Shown: piece by piece, positions 16,708 through 25,662 of the stretch
How the letters are laid out: each line of letters begins with the position of its first letter
How positions within the stretch are numbered: position 1 is the first letter of the stretch
NCBI GenBank assembly: GCA_020634235.1
Contig: JACKCB010000001.1
Location: 868,001 to 932,000, forward strand
DNA: 64,000 nucleotides
From: Ardenticatenaceae bacterium
GTDB lineage: Bacteria > Chloroflexota > Anaerolineae > Promineifilales > Promineifilaceae
Direction: 5' to 3'
Made by a program: the position numbers and the translations under genes
The notes under the pieces: generated by a model
Databases searched by the model: none
What the model was told of the DNA's origin: nothing
Seen by the model: the letters and a program-made list of their open reading frames with translations, nothing else

Positions 16708-17246
16708 TGCATACCCGGCCGGGGTTCGTCCTCTGGTTCACCGGTTTGCCGGGCAGCGGCAAGACCACGCTGGCCTACGCCGTGCAAGAGAAATTGCAGG
16801 CCCAGCAAATCCCCACGCTGGTAGTCGATTCCGACACCTTTCGCCCCAGCCTGGTACCCCACCCCACCTACAGCCCGGCCGAGCGGGAATGGTTCTACGG
16901 CGTGCTGGCCTTCCTGGCCGCCTGGCTGGCCGGCAACGGCCAGAACGTGCTGGTCTCCGCCACCGCCAACCGCCGGCTCTACCGCGAACATGCGCGGGCC
17001 CAGATCCGGCACTTTGCCGAGGTCTACGTTCGCTGCCCCCCGGCCGTGTGCGCCGCGCGCGACCCCAAAGGCATCTACGCCCTGGCCCGCGGCAGCCGCG
17101 AAAACCAGGTGCCAGGCTTGGGCGCGCCCTACGAACCGCCGCTGGCCCCGGCAGCAACCGTTGACAGCGACTTGCTCACTGTGCCCGAGGCCGCTTCAGA
17201 AGTGCTAAACCAACTGGCCCACTGGCTGGCCGGCCGCAAAGGATAG
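16707..17246 (+). CDS. cysC: Adenylylsulfate kinase-like P-loop kinase
   Basis: A 179-residue P-loop kinase matching APS kinase: GLPGSGKT at 13-20, VDSDTFR at 40-46, then EVYVRCPPAVCAARDPKGIY and a PYEPP-like stretch. APS kinases make PAPS from adenylylsulfate and ATP. No ATP sulfurylase or other sulfate genes are nearby; it is coupled to an APH-type kinase instead. It might therefore act on another adenylylated or hydroxyl substrate. The short length is close to stand-alone CysC (about 200). Confidence 0.8.
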   Translation: MHTRPGFVLWFTGLPGSGKTTLAYAVQEKLQAQQIPTLVVDSDTFRPSLVPHPTYSPAEREWFYGVLAFLAAWLAGNGQNVLVSATANRRLYREHARAQIRHFAEVYVRCPPAVCAARDPKGIYALARGSRENQVPGLGAPYEPPLAPAATVDSDLLTVPEAASEVLNQLAHWLAGRKG

Positions 17247-17297
17247 CCGTTACCACCCAGCAATCCACGCCAGGTTCAATTCTTGCGGAGGAAATCC

Positions 17298-17759
17298 ATG
17301 TACAAAACCATCCTCGTACCACTCGACGGCTCCAGACGAGCCGAAGCCATTCTGCCACACGCCGAAGAGATGGCCCTGTGCAGCAAGGCCCAGATCGTCC
17401 TCATGCGCGTCATCGAACCCACCCCCATCGTAGTAGACCCCTACGATCCCTTGCCAGCCATCTACGAAACCCATGATATCGAATTCCAGGTACGGCAGAT
17501 CGAAGGCTACCTGGCCGGGATTGAGGGAGAACTGCGGGAGAAGGGGATCAATGCCAGCCACCGCGTGGTGCAGGGGCCGGTCGTGGAGGGAATCATCGCC
17601 ACCGCGGAAAACGTGCAGGCCGACCTGATTGCCATGGCCAGCCACGGGCGTAGTGGCCTATCGCGCGTCTTTTACGGCAGCGTGGCCGCGGGCGTACTGC
17701 AGCACGTCGACCGGCCGCTGCTGCTCATCCGCGCCCGGACCGATGGCCCAGGTGAATAA
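17298..17759 (+). CDS. Universal stress protein (UspA family)
   Basis: A 153-residue single-domain Usp. It begins YKTILVPLDGS and ends with the ATP-binding pattern SHGRSGLSRVFYGSVA and RPLLLIR. Such proteins form cytosolic dimers that bind ATP and accumulate under stress. The ATG at 17298 has GGAGGA six bases upstream; five earlier codons are excluded. A stem-loop follows its stop. Confidence 0.93.
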   Translation: MYKTILVPLDGSRRAEAILPHAEEMALCSKAQIVLMRVIEPTPIVVDPYDPLPAIYETHDIEFQVRQIEGYLAGIEGELREKGINASHRVVQGPVVEGIIATAENVQADLIAMASHGRSGLSRVFYGSVAAGVLQHVDRPLLLIRARTDGPGE

Positions 17760-17780
17760 GCAGTCCTGCCCAGTTCAGGC

Positions 17781-17806
17781 CCCAGGGGTTGCCTGAAACC
17801 CCTGGG
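17781..17806. terminator. Bidirectional stem-loop
   Basis: CCCAGGGGTT and AACCCCTGGG form a perfect 10-bp stem around GCCTGA between the convergent usp and cytochrome b-fusion genes. No long T-run is present. Confidence 0.6.
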
Positions 17807-17895
17807 CAGCCAGGCACCCATTCCGGGGTGATTACCTGGCGCGCATAACAGGCCCGGCCCGGTTAGCGGGAGCGGCCACGATTGCTGGCCGCCAA

Positions 17896-20163
17896 CTACT
17901 GGGTGCAGTTGCCCTCTTTGCAAATGCCGTTGTAGCTGCTGGCATCGGTGATGCGCAGGATTTCTCCAGGTTCTATGGCCACCTGGCGACTAAAGAGGAA
18001 GTAATTGGTGCCGCTTTGGGGGTCGGTGAAGAGCAGCTCGACATGATGTTCACCGGGGGAGATGGGCAGCTCAGCCGTGAAAGGGCGGGGATCGCCGGGG
18101 AGACGATCCAGGGTAAAGAGATCACCCGCCAGGAAGGTCTGAGTCAGCAGCAGTTCATTGTCCACACTTAGCTGGAGAGTCAGGGGGTGGTCGGGCAGCC
18201 ATTTCGCCTCAAAGGGGCCAAAGGGGGCGGTAGGGTCGTCCAGGACAACGCTGATCTGCCCCGGCCGGGATGGGTAAGCATCAAAGGGCAGGGCCGTGAG
18301 CAAAATCTGGGCCACCAGCACCAGCGCCAACAAGGCAAAGGCCGGCAGCAGGTTACGCCAGGTCAGCGGCCGGCGCATACGCCGGCTCTCCAGGTAGTCA
18401 GGCGTGGCCGCCTGGCCATCTTCTGCGGCCACCATCGGCAGCGGAATGGAGTGCAGCGCCTGGGCAAAATCATCCGGCGGCAGCCAGGCCGCGGTGATGG
18501 GCGCATTGGCATACGCCCGCTTCAGCCGGGGGACACGTTTGCGCAGCAGGCGGCGCTCCGCCCAGAGGTTGCCCTCACGGTTAGTGCAGTCGTCTGGCGG
18601 GCAGCCCACCACCTGCACTTCGGCCGCGCCGGCATCCAGGGCCCGCGTCAGTAAATCGGGTGGGGCAGTGCCCACACAGGGCAGGGTAATGACCTCCACC
18701 ACCTGCTGCCCATCCAGCACAGTGGGCTGGTCCAGGTAGGGGCGCGCGCCGTGACTGGCGTGCCGTTCGCAGGTAAAAATCAGCTTCACCTGCCCGGCCG
18801 GGAGCTTTGCCTGCGCCAGCGCCAGGCGGGAAGAGACCTCCAACCACAAAAACTCCGGCGGTGTATCCCCCAGGGTTACGGCCACGCCATCACAAGAACC
18901 CACACAAATACCGCAAGAAACGCACAGACTGGGGTCTTCAATGGCGATGAACTTGTGCGGCTTGTCATCGTGCCGCGGCACCATCTGAATCGCTTCATAG
19001 GGGCAGTCCAGGGCACACTTGGTGCAGCCAGTGCAGCGATCCTTGATGATGTTGACCTTGGGCGCAGGGGTTGGCCGCTTGCCGCGCGAGAGCCAGGGCA
19101 GGGCGCTGCCGCCCACAACCAGCAGCAGCAGGCCGCCCCACAACCACAGGGCAATAGTTTGCCCGCTGGTGGGCAGGTAGAAGAGGAAGATGGGGTCAAG
19201 CTCGATCCGGCCGGGGAGGGCCAGCGGATCTGCCTTGGCCAATATGCCTACCGGGAACAGAATGCCGCCCAACAGCAGCACTACCGATACCCCCACCACC
19301 CAATGCACATCCGGCATCCATTTGGGCCGGCTCAGACGGCGAATGTGCAGCCAGAAAAAGAAAGCTGTTAGAAGGAACAGCAGCACGTGCGCCAGCAAGA
19401 TCAGCAGCAGCAGCGGCCAACTGCGCGTCGTCTCCGCCCGCACCAGGTAGGCCGTAAACCGGTCGGCCAGCGGTGCCGCCAGCCCCAAAAAGCGGCCAAA
19501 GCTGTCGGTGATCAACTGCGCCCGCGTGTCCCAGATTAGCCAGTAACCCGTTACCCCGGCCAGCCAGACAATGACCGTCATCACAATGCCGGTCACCCAG
19601 GCCAGCCAGCGCGGTCCGCGAAAGCGTTCCATGAACAGGGTGCGGAAGGCGTGCAGCAGGGTGGTGATAACCAAGGCGCCGGAAGCATAGTTATGCACGC
19701 TGCGCATGAGCCGGGCGATGGGCTGCGCTTGCAGCCGGGCCACGGCGTCATAGGAGGCATCAAACCCGTATTGGAAGAATAGAAAGAGGTATAACCCGGT
19801 TAGCCCCACCACGCCCAACAGCAGCACGGCGATGGTGCCGGTGTGGTAGAACGGGTTGAGTTGGGTACCAGTGAGGCGGTTGACGGGATGCTCTACCCAC
19901 AAGGCCAGCCGCTCCAGGGCGCGGGCCCAGCCGGTGCGCACCGGCTGCCAGTCGTGCAGTCCCTGCCCCGGCCGGGACGCCTCAAACGCTCCCCCCCAGG
20001 TCACATCATGTTCATGTTCGTGCTCGTCCTCTTGCTCAGCCGCCGCCTCGTCCGGCAAGGATGGGACCAATTCAGCAGCGGGATCGACCCCGGCCGGGGA
20101 GGGCTGGCAGTCCGTTTCAGGGTCGGCACCGGGAAGCAGTTCGGGTTGGGTACGCTTGAGCAT
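17896..20163 (-). CDS. Cytochrome b - ferredoxin - MvhD-like fusion
   Basis: A 755-residue membrane redox protein. After an acidic N-terminal tail, residues 105-275 are a cytochrome b6-type four-helix core with two haem ligand pairs, His157/His171 and His259/His273 (both HX13H). Two more helices follow (about 287-307, 335-357). A two-cluster ferredoxin has Cys377/380/383/387 and 414/417/420/424. Residues 458-545 resemble the MvhD/FrhD hydrogenase delta subunit, with Cys465, 496, 521 and 526. A further helix and a beta-rich tail ending NGICKEGNC complete it. It should pass electrons between the quinone pool, Fe-S centres and a partner. The cytochrome c gene just upstream is a candidate partner. 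Confidence 0.88.
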   Translation of the reverse strand: MLKRTQPELLPGADPETDCQPSPAGVDPAAELVPSLPDEAAAEQEDEHEHEHDVTWGGAFEASRPGQGLHDWQPVRTGWARALERLALWVEHPVNRLTGTQLNPFYHTGTIAVLLLGVVGLTGLYLFLFFQYGFDASYDAVARLQAQPIARLMRSVHNYASGALVITTLLHAFRTLFMERFRGPRWLAWVTGIVMTVIVWLAGVTGYWLIWDTRAQLITDSFGRFLGLAAPLADRFTAYLVRAETTRSWPLLLLILLAHVLLFLLTAFFFWLHIRRLSRPKWMPDVHWVVGVSVVLLLGGILFPVGILAKADPLALPGRIELDPIFLFYLPTSGQTIALWLWGGLLLLVVGGSALPWLSRGKRPTPAPKVNIIKDRCTGCTKCALDCPYEAIQMVPRHDDKPHKFIAIEDPSLCVSCGICVGSCDGVAVTLGDTPPEFLWLEVSSRLALAQAKLPAGQVKLIFTCERHASHGARPYLDQPTVLDGQQVVEVITLPCVGTAPPDLLTRALDAGAAEVQVVGCPPDDCTNREGNLWAERRLLRKRVPRLKRAYANAPITAAWLPPDDFAQALHSIPLPMVAAEDGQAATPDYLESRRMRRPLTWRNLLPAFALLALVLVAQILLTALPFDAYPSRPGQISVVLDDPTAPFGPFEAKWLPDHPLTLQLSVDNELLLTQTFLAGDLFTLDRLPGDPRPFTAELPISPGEHHVELLFTDPQSGTNYFLFSRQVAIEPGEILRITDASSYNGICKEGNCTQ

Positions 20164-20198
20164 AGGTAAGCGGGGGGAGCAGGGCTGGGGAAAGAAAG

Positions 20199-20259
20199 GA
20201 GACCCTCAAGAATTGGCCCTGTTGCAGGCCAACCCTCAAGGGTCTCCGAAAACACAACG
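20199..20259. other. Imperfect stem-loop between cytochrome genes
   Basis: GGAGACCCT (20199 onward) pairs with AGGGTCTCC near 20250-20258, enclosing a second stem (TTGGCC with GGCCAA). It lies between the cytochrome c stop and the cytochrome b fusion start and may limit read-through. Confidence 0.45.
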
Positions 20260-20266
20260 CTGCAAA

Positions 20267-20680
20267 CTACTTCAGAGTCAGCAGGTAAGCAACCAGGTTG
20301 TCAATTTCCTGCGGTGTCAGGTCCGTAGCGTAATTCTGGTACATCACGCCCGGGGTGAAGCCTTCCACAATGTGGGCGTCGGGAGTCATAATGGACTCAC
20401 GCAGATACTCTTCTGCCGACATCCCCGCCACATACGTTTCGGCCCGCGTGGCCACACCAGCGTGGGACGGGCCAACAATCACCGTGTCCGGTTCCAGCGA
20501 GTGACAGGTCACACAGCCAGGCGCGCTGGCCGGGCCAATCACCGTCTGATGGTACAGTGCATCACCAGCCGCTGCATCGCCGCCAGCAACGGCGGTGTCA
20601 TCACTGTCACTGCCGCCACAGGCCACCAGCGTCAGGGCCAGAACCACCAAAACAATTGTAAGTAGGGTGAATTTACGCAT
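20267..20680 (-). CDS. Lipoprotein monohaem cytochrome c
   Basis: A 137-residue exported cytochrome. A signal helix ends in the lipobox LVAC (Cys21), so it is anchored outside the membrane. The haem site CVTCH is at 56-60, and a Met in GVMYQNYA is the likely sixth ligand. The C-terminus LTPQEIDNLVAYLLTLK is typical of class I cytochrome c. The ATG at 20680 has GGAGG eight bases upstream; 31 earlier codons are dropped. Its place between the oxidase operon and the cytochrome b fusion makes it a candidate electron carrier from the fusion to the oxidase. Confidence 0.93.
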   Translation of the reverse strand: MRKFTLLTIVLVVLALTLVACGGSDSDDTAVAGGDAAAGDALYHQTVIGPASAPGCVTCHSLEPDTVIVGPSHAGVATRAETYVAGMSAEEYLRESIMTPDAHIVEGFTPGVMYQNYATDLTPQEIDNLVAYLLTLK

Positions 20681-20825
20681 GAATGTAACCTCCATTGTAC
20701 ACTTTGTGAGCGATTTCACGAACGGAATTCTAGCGCAATCACGCACAAATTGCACGCCCTTGCCATCGCTCAATGATTGAAATATGGGTTTGAAAGGTTG
20801 AGGGGTGAGAAAAGCGTAGAAAGCG

Positions 20826-20860
20826 TCGTGTTGCGTGAACCAGGTTCACGCAACACGACC
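20826..20860 (-). terminator. Stem-loop after the oxidase operon
   Basis: A 17-bp perfect palindrome (GTCGTGTTGCGTGAACC and its complement around one base) lies 60 bases after the subunit I stop. Moderately T-rich DNA follows on the minus strand. Confidence 0.6.
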
Positions 20861-20920
20861 TTGGCAACTGAGGAATCACACGGCGACAGGCCAGGGGATT
20901 GGCCAATCAGCCAACAAATC

Positions 20921-22555
20921 TTACCACACTTTGAACCCGGGTGAGGTTAGATTCAGGTTGGAGATAAGATAGTACAAAATGGGGCCATAAGCGATGAGAA
21001 CCAGGGCAATGGTCACCGCCACCCAGGGCCGCCAGTTGTCCAGCCAGGCCGGCGACGGGGTCGCGTCCAGGGCTTCGGCAACAGGCATTTCGATGGGCGT
21101 TTCCAGCCGTTTCTTGGAGCGAACGGTAGCCACCATGTTGGTGTAGAAGAGCAGACCGCTGATACCCAGGATAATGCCACCCAGGGCGGCTTCAATCAGC
21201 AGCGGCTGCCAGGCATCGGCGGCGTAGGGAGCCACGCCCAACATGGTACGGCGCGGCACGCCAAAGTTCAGCCCCAGGATGTGCAGTCCATTGGACATGA
21301 GCAGCATGCCCACGAACCAGGTCCACGCCTGCCACAGGCCCAACTTGCGGCTCCACAACTGCTTGCCGCTGATGGCCGGCACCAGCCAGTAGGCAATGCC
21401 GAAGAAGGAGAGGGTTACGGCCGACCCCAGGGTCAGGTGGAAGTGGCCAGGCACCCACATGGTATTATGGATAACCAGATTCAGGTTGTAAGAGGCGTTG
21501 GTCAGGCCGCCAATGCCGCCAAAGGCGAAGAGAATCATGGCCAGGTTCTGGGCCGTGAAGGAGGGATCACCCCAGGGCAAGGTGCGAATCCAGCCCAGCA
21601 GCCCCTTGCCGCCCCGCGCCCGCCCGCCAATCTCCAGCGAGGCCACGACGGTGAAAGCGGTGAGCATACTGGGGATGAACAGGGCGTAGGTCAGCACGGC
21701 ATGCACGGTTTTCCACCCGGCCGGGACCCCAGGGTCCACGTATTGGTGATGCAAACCCACCGGAATCGACAGCGCCAGGAACAGCCAGAACACCAGCCGG
21801 GCCAGCGATTCGCTAAACAGCTTCCCGCCCGCCTGTTTGGGCAGCATACCGTACCAGGAAACATAAGCGGGCAACAGCCAGAAGTAGACCAGCGGGTGGC
21901 CAAAGAACCAGAAGAAGGTACGTGCCAACTGCGGGTCTGTGCCTTCCACCCAACCCAAAGTCCAGGGGATGATCAGGAAAAGAATCTCCACAGCCACGCC
22001 AATGGTCGCAAACTGCCACATCACCATCGTGATGATGGAACCAAGCGCAATCAGCGGCGTGCGTTCGCCGGGATTTTCGCGGCGCCACATGATGTACGTC
22101 GCGTAAAAGCCATAACCACACACCCAGGAGCCAATAACCACAAAAACCAACCCCAGGTAGAAGAAAACGCTGGCCTGCATCGGTGGGTAGAACGTGTACA
22201 ACACGGTCGCCAGGTTCAGCAGAATCGGAATAGCAGCCATTACTGTCCCAATGACCATCAGGATAAGCCCCAGCCTGTTCACCCAGGGGTGGCTCAGTTC
22301 CCGCTTCAGGCTGCGGGTAATGGCGTAAGTGAAGAAACCAATAATGAAGAAGGTGGTCCATACCAGCGCATTCAAAACAGCATGGATGGTCAGGCCTTGA
22401 TAATAGCTGGCAATGCCAACATCCGTAAGCGCGGTATAGACGTTGATACCCACGTGCTCAAGTTTTTGCAGGGGTCCCATCAACCCACCCACAAACAGCG
22501 CACCCATGGCGATGCCCAGGTGCCAGCCGGTGAGTTTGTTTTCGCGTGCGTACAT
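20921..22555 (-). CDS. cbaA: ba3-type haem-copper oxidase subunit I
   Basis: A 544-residue, roughly 13-helix membrane protein, the catalytic core of a B-family terminal oxidase that reduces oxygen to water. The CuB region FWFFGHPLVYFWLLPAY has the His and crosslinked Tyr; LHHQYVDPG gives the His pair and VPGHFHLTLG the haem ligands. Sequence flavour and the tiny subunit IIa gene next door point to ba3 rather than aa3 type. GGAGG precedes the ATG. It is the last gene of the Rrf2-led operon. Confidence 0.93.
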   Translation of the reverse strand: MYARENKLTGWHLGIAMGALFVGGLMGPLQKLEHVGINVYTALTDVGIASYYQGLTIHAVLNALVWTTFFIIGFFTYAITRSLKRELSHPWVNRLGLILMVIGTVMAAIPILLNLATVLYTFYPPMQASVFFYLGLVFVVIGSWVCGYGFYATYIMWRRENPGERTPLIALGSIITMVMWQFATIGVAVEILFLIIPWTLGWVEGTDPQLARTFFWFFGHPLVYFWLLPAYVSWYGMLPKQAGGKLFSESLARLVFWLFLALSIPVGLHHQYVDPGVPAGWKTVHAVLTYALFIPSMLTAFTVVASLEIGGRARGGKGLLGWIRTLPWGDPSFTAQNLAMILFAFGGIGGLTNASYNLNLVIHNTMWVPGHFHLTLGSAVTLSFFGIAYWLVPAISGKQLWSRKLGLWQAWTWFVGMLLMSNGLHILGLNFGVPRRTMLGVAPYAADAWQPLLIEAALGGIILGISGLLFYTNMVATVRSKKRLETPIEMPVAEALDATPSPAWLDNWRPWVAVTIALVLIAYGPILYYLISNLNLTSPGFKVW

Positions 22556-22558
22556 GAA

Positions 22559-23509
22559 TTACCTCCACAAACTGGCGATGATGACAATCACCAGCACTAA
22601 TGCAAGATAGAGATTTGACACATGGAACAGCGCTAGCGCCGGTTCCCGTTCTGGTTTGGCCAGCAACTGCCGGGTGCGCTGAACTAGCAGGAGGGTTGCC
22701 AACCCCACCGGCACCAGGTAGAACCAGTCCACCTGTGGCCACAGACCCAGCAGCAGACCAGCCAGGCCGGTGAACAGCGTGTGCAGGGCGGTCCAGCGAG
22801 CGGCTACAGGGGCCGGCACCCGCGCCGGCAGCATGGGGTAGTCGGCACGGGCGTAGTCAGCCCGGTAGGCCAGGGCCAGGCTCCAGAAATGAACTGGGGT
22901 CCAGACAAAGACCAGGGCCGCCAGAATCCAGACCTGCGGCGCAGACCAACTGCCCATCGCCGCGCCGCCGCTGATCACGGCACAACTGCCGGCGGCACCG
23001 CCGATGACGATGTTGAGCGTGGTGCGGGGTTTGAGCCAGATGGTGTAGATGCCCACGTAGATGAGCGCGCCCATCAGGACCCAGAAGGCAAGCCAGGCGT
23101 TGATGACCAGGGAGAGGGCGGTTGCGCCCAACACCATGCCAATGCCCAGAGCCAGCACCCGGCCGGGACGGGCAATGACCCCCGCCGGCAGCGGCCGGGC
23201 CGCCGTCCGGTACATCCGCGTATCTCGCTCACGCTCCAGGTACTGGTTAATGGCCGACGCACCGGCCGCCGACACCATACCGGCAATGGCCAGCACAATC
23301 CAGGCCGCCAGGGAAGCCTGGCCACCGGCCTGCAACCCTAAAGCCGCACCGCCAAAAGCGGACAGCAGCAGCAGCGAAACGACCCGCAGCTTGAACAGGG
23401 TGACAATGAGACGGCCCCACGAGATGGAAACCTCGGCGGGGATGGCCGCCACCTGAGCCACCTGCTCTTGCACACTATTTTCTTGCCAGGATGGGGTTAC
23501 AGCCTGCAT
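22559..23509 (-). CDS. ctaB: Protohaem IX farnesyltransferase (haem O synthase)
   Basis: A 316-residue UbiA-family prenyltransferase with about nine helices. It converts haem B to haem O by adding a farnesyl group, the first step of haem A supply for the oxidase. The Asp-rich substrate motif reads NQYLERERDTRMYRT, followed by RPLPAG. The start at 23509 lies one base after the subunit II stop. It is inside the oxidase operon and three bases before the subunit I start region, so its product probably serves this oxidase. Confidence 0.93.
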   Translation of the reverse strand: MQAVTPSWQENSVQEQVAQVAAIPAEVSISWGRLIVTLFKLRVVSLLLLSAFGGAALGLQAGGQASLAAWIVLAIAGMVSAAGASAINQYLERERDTRMYRTAARPLPAGVIARPGRVLALGIGMVLGATALSLVINAWLAFWVLMGALIYVGIYTIWLKPRTTLNIVIGGAAGSCAVISGGAAMGSWSAPQVWILAALVFVWTPVHFWSLALAYRADYARADYPMLPARVPAPVAARWTALHTLFTGLAGLLLGLWPQVDWFYLVPVGLATLLLVQRTRQLLAKPEREPALALFHVSNLYLALVLVIVIIASLWR

Positions 23510-23510
23510 C

Positions 23511-24005
23511 TTATGGCTCCACAACCAGCTTGCCATACATCGTGTGGTGGGCCACACCACAATACTCATGGCAAACAAAGTTGTAAGTGCCCGGCGTGTC
23601 GAACGTGGCCGTCAGCTTGGAAACCTCACCCGGAAGCACCATCATGCTGACGTTGGTGCCGTCCAGCCGGAAGCCGTGCTGCACGTCTTTGCTGGTAAGG
23701 TAAAAGGTCACCGTAGACCCGGCCGGGACACGCACCTCATTCGGCGTAAACGCCCACGTCTGAGCCAAAATATAAACCTCATACTTGCCCGGAGATAATT
23801 CCCGCAGCCGTTCATCTAGCGGGTCGCCAAAACCCAGGCCGGGGTAGCTGCCAGGCGTGGCCACAATGCGCGGATCCACCCGCTGATAGGGCGTCGGAAC
23901 TTGAATGCCGGTGGCGAAAGCGCTAACCGCAATCGCCGAAGCGAACACAACCAACAGCACAATGCTGCCGATGATGAACATTCTCTCGCGACTATCGATA
24001 TGCAT
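23511..24005 (-). CDS. cbaB: Cytochrome c oxidase subunit II
   Basis: A 164-residue CuA-bearing subunit. One N-terminal helix (about residues 9-30) anchors a cupredoxin domain. CuA ligands are His110, Cys145, Glu147, Cys149, His153 and Met156 in CHEYCGVAHHTM. It takes electrons from cytochrome c. A single helix and short length are typical of ba3 oxidases. Its start shares one base with the stop of the subunit IIa gene (TAATG). Confidence 0.95.
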   Translation of the reverse strand: MHIDSRERMFIIGSIVLLVVFASAIAVSAFATGIQVPTPYQRVDPRIVATPGSYPGLGFGDPLDERLRELSPGKYEVYILAQTWAFTPNEVRVPAGSTVTFYLTSKDVQHGFRLDGTNVSMMVLPGEVSKLTATFDTPGTYNFVCHEYCGVAHHTMYGKLVVEP

Positions 24006-24133
24006 TACTGGGTCACTCCTCTAGACAGCAAGGTCAGGTACGCACTTCCCCAAAGCGCAATGATCAGGATGACAAAAATGATCATGATCGCAATCGTACC
24101 TTGTGGTGTCTTGTACTTCTTATCCTCGTCCAT
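24005..24133 (-). CDS. cbaD: Oxidase subunit IIa (ba3 type)
   Basis: A 42-residue single-helix protein. A charged start (MDEDKKYKTPQG) precedes a helix at about residues 13-36 and the tail LSRGVTQ. Size, plan and position directly before subunit II match the subunit IIa of the Thermus ba3 oxidase. The ATG has GGAGG seven bases upstream, which makes it a real gene in spite of its length. It overlaps subunit II by one base. Confidence 0.85.
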   Translation of the reverse strand: MDEDKKYKTPQGTIAIMIIFVILIIALWGSAYLTLLSRGVTQ

Positions 24134-24205
24134 CCAAACCTCCTTAAACAAAAACGACTGATTTTGTCCCGGCCGGCGAAAGCCAGCCGTTAGAACACAG
24201 GAAAA

Positions 24206-24889
24206 CTACTCTCTTGCCAGGCGCTTCAGATCCGGCGTTATCTCTTCGCCCGTGGTGCCAAAGGGATACAACAGGCGCAAATAACCGCGCTTATCCAGCA
24301 CAGACACGGTGGCGGTGTGGTCCACCAGGTAGCCGCTGGCCGCCGACCCTTCATGCTTCTCGTAATAGACGCCAAACGGCGTCACCGCCAGGGCAATCTC
24401 TTCTTCGCTGCCCGTCAGACCAATGAAGTCGGGGTTGAAGAAATGCACATAATCGGCCAGCACCTCCGGGGTATCCCGCGCCGGATCAACCGAAACCATG
24501 ATCACCTGAACTTGCTCACGATCACGCTCGCTGAGTCCCTCTACAGCCTGGGCCAGTTCGGCCATTGTGGCCGGGCAAACGTCGGGGCAGTAGGTGTAAC
24601 CAAAGTAAATGACAACCACTTTGTCGCGGAAATCGCGCAGCGCTACCGGCTGGCCATTGGGACCAGTCAGGGTGAAGTTGGTAATGGGCTGGCTGGCTGT
24701 CATTTCCAGGCCGTTGAAGCCGGCGGCCCCAAACAGCGGCTGGCCGGCGATCAGGCGGATAGCCACGTAGCCGGCCAGCAATCCAACCAGGAGGCCAGCG
24801 ACCACAATCAGCAGCAAGCGGCTGCGCCCGGCCCCGGCCGGGTTGGTCTGCGGTTCTGTCTGTGTGGGTATTTGGTCAGATACGGTCAT
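24206..24889 (-). CDS. SCO1/SenC copper chaperone
   Basis: A 227-residue membrane-anchored thioredoxin-fold protein that loads or reduces the CuA site. One helix lies at about residues 24-46. Copper ligands are Cys101 and Cys105 in CPDVCP and His191 in LVDHTA. It is co-directional with and just upstream of the oxidase subunit genes. Confidence 0.95.
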   Translation of the reverse strand: MTVSDQIPTQTEPQTNPAGAGRSRLLLIVVAGLLVGLLAGYVAIRLIAGQPLFGAAGFNGLEMTASQPITNFTLTGPNGQPVALRDFRDKVVVIYFGYTYCPDVCPATMAELAQAVEGLSERDREQVQVIMVSVDPARDTPEVLADYVHFFNPDFIGLTGSEEEIALAVTPFGVYYEKHEGSAASGYLVDHTATVSVLDKRGYLRLLYPFGTTGEEITPDLKRLARE

Positions 24890-24915
24890 ATTTCTGATTG
24901 CTTCTCTCGGCCAAC

Positions 24916-25662
24916 CTACCGGGGATAACAGAGGAAGAGGTGCGCGGCTTCATAAGCCAGCCGCGCCGTTCCTTCGCTGTTTTGTGCTTCCTCAGTCAGC
25001 AGGCGCAGGTCCCGGGCAATGATCTCCATATCGGGCTGGGTCACGCGGTACTCGGCCCGCAGCGTACCCCAGCCATCCACCAGCACAATGCGCGGGTCAA
25101 AACGCACCTGGTAGTCGGCGGTGTCAGCCCCGGCCGGGGCTTGCGCCTTATAGTAAAGGCTAAAGCCATTGCCCACCACAGAACGAATAAAGGCCGGATT
25201 ATCGGCTGTCAGCCAGGTCCAGTCAATCCCGGCCGGGTACTCAGCCTCCAGGCCGTTCGCCGCTGCCGCCAGCGCCGCCGGCGTATCGCGTTCCGGATCC
25301 AGCGTAATCGTCACCAGCGACACCTCCAGCCCTTCCGGGGCAATGGCCGCCACATCCTGCCGCAGCTGGGCCAGCGTCACCGGCGTAATCGGGCAGTCGT
25401 CATCACACTGAGTGTAAGTAAAGGTGTACAACGTCAACTGGCCGCGGAACGCCTCATTGTTAACCAACGCCCCGTCCTGGTCGCGCAGGGTGAAACCGGG
25501 TGACAGGCCAATGCGCGGCAGGACCGTGATCGGCCGCAAAATGCTAAAAGCCATGGCCCCCGCCACCGGCAGCGCCAGGAGAAGATACAACCACCACCAG
25601 CTTTGCTTTTTGGGCGGCGGGGCGCTGTTCACAACCACGGCCGTCGTTAGTTCTGCCTTCAT
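24916..25662 (-). CDS. SCO-like protein with altered copper site
   Basis: A 248-residue second SCO-fold protein with a helix at about residues 22-42. The Cys motif is CDDDC (Cys86, Cys90). The segment that normally carries the copper His (VDH) reads RFDPRIVLVDG, so the His is lost. It may work as a thiol-disulfide reductase rather than a copper carrier. Its start overlaps the Rrf2 gene stop by four bases. Confidence 0.85.
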   Translation of the reverse strand: MKAELTTAVVVNSAPPPKKQSWWWLYLLLALPVAGAMAFSILRPITVLPRIGLSPGFTLRDQDGALVNNEAFRGQLTLYTFTYTQCDDDCPITPVTLAQLRQDVAAIAPEGLEVSLVTITLDPERDTPAALAAAANGLEAEYPAGIDWTWLTADNPAFIRSVVGNGFSLYYKAQAPAGADTADYQVRFDPRIVLVDGWGTLRAEYRVTQPDMEIIARDLRLLTEEAQNSEGTARLAYEAAHLFLCYPR

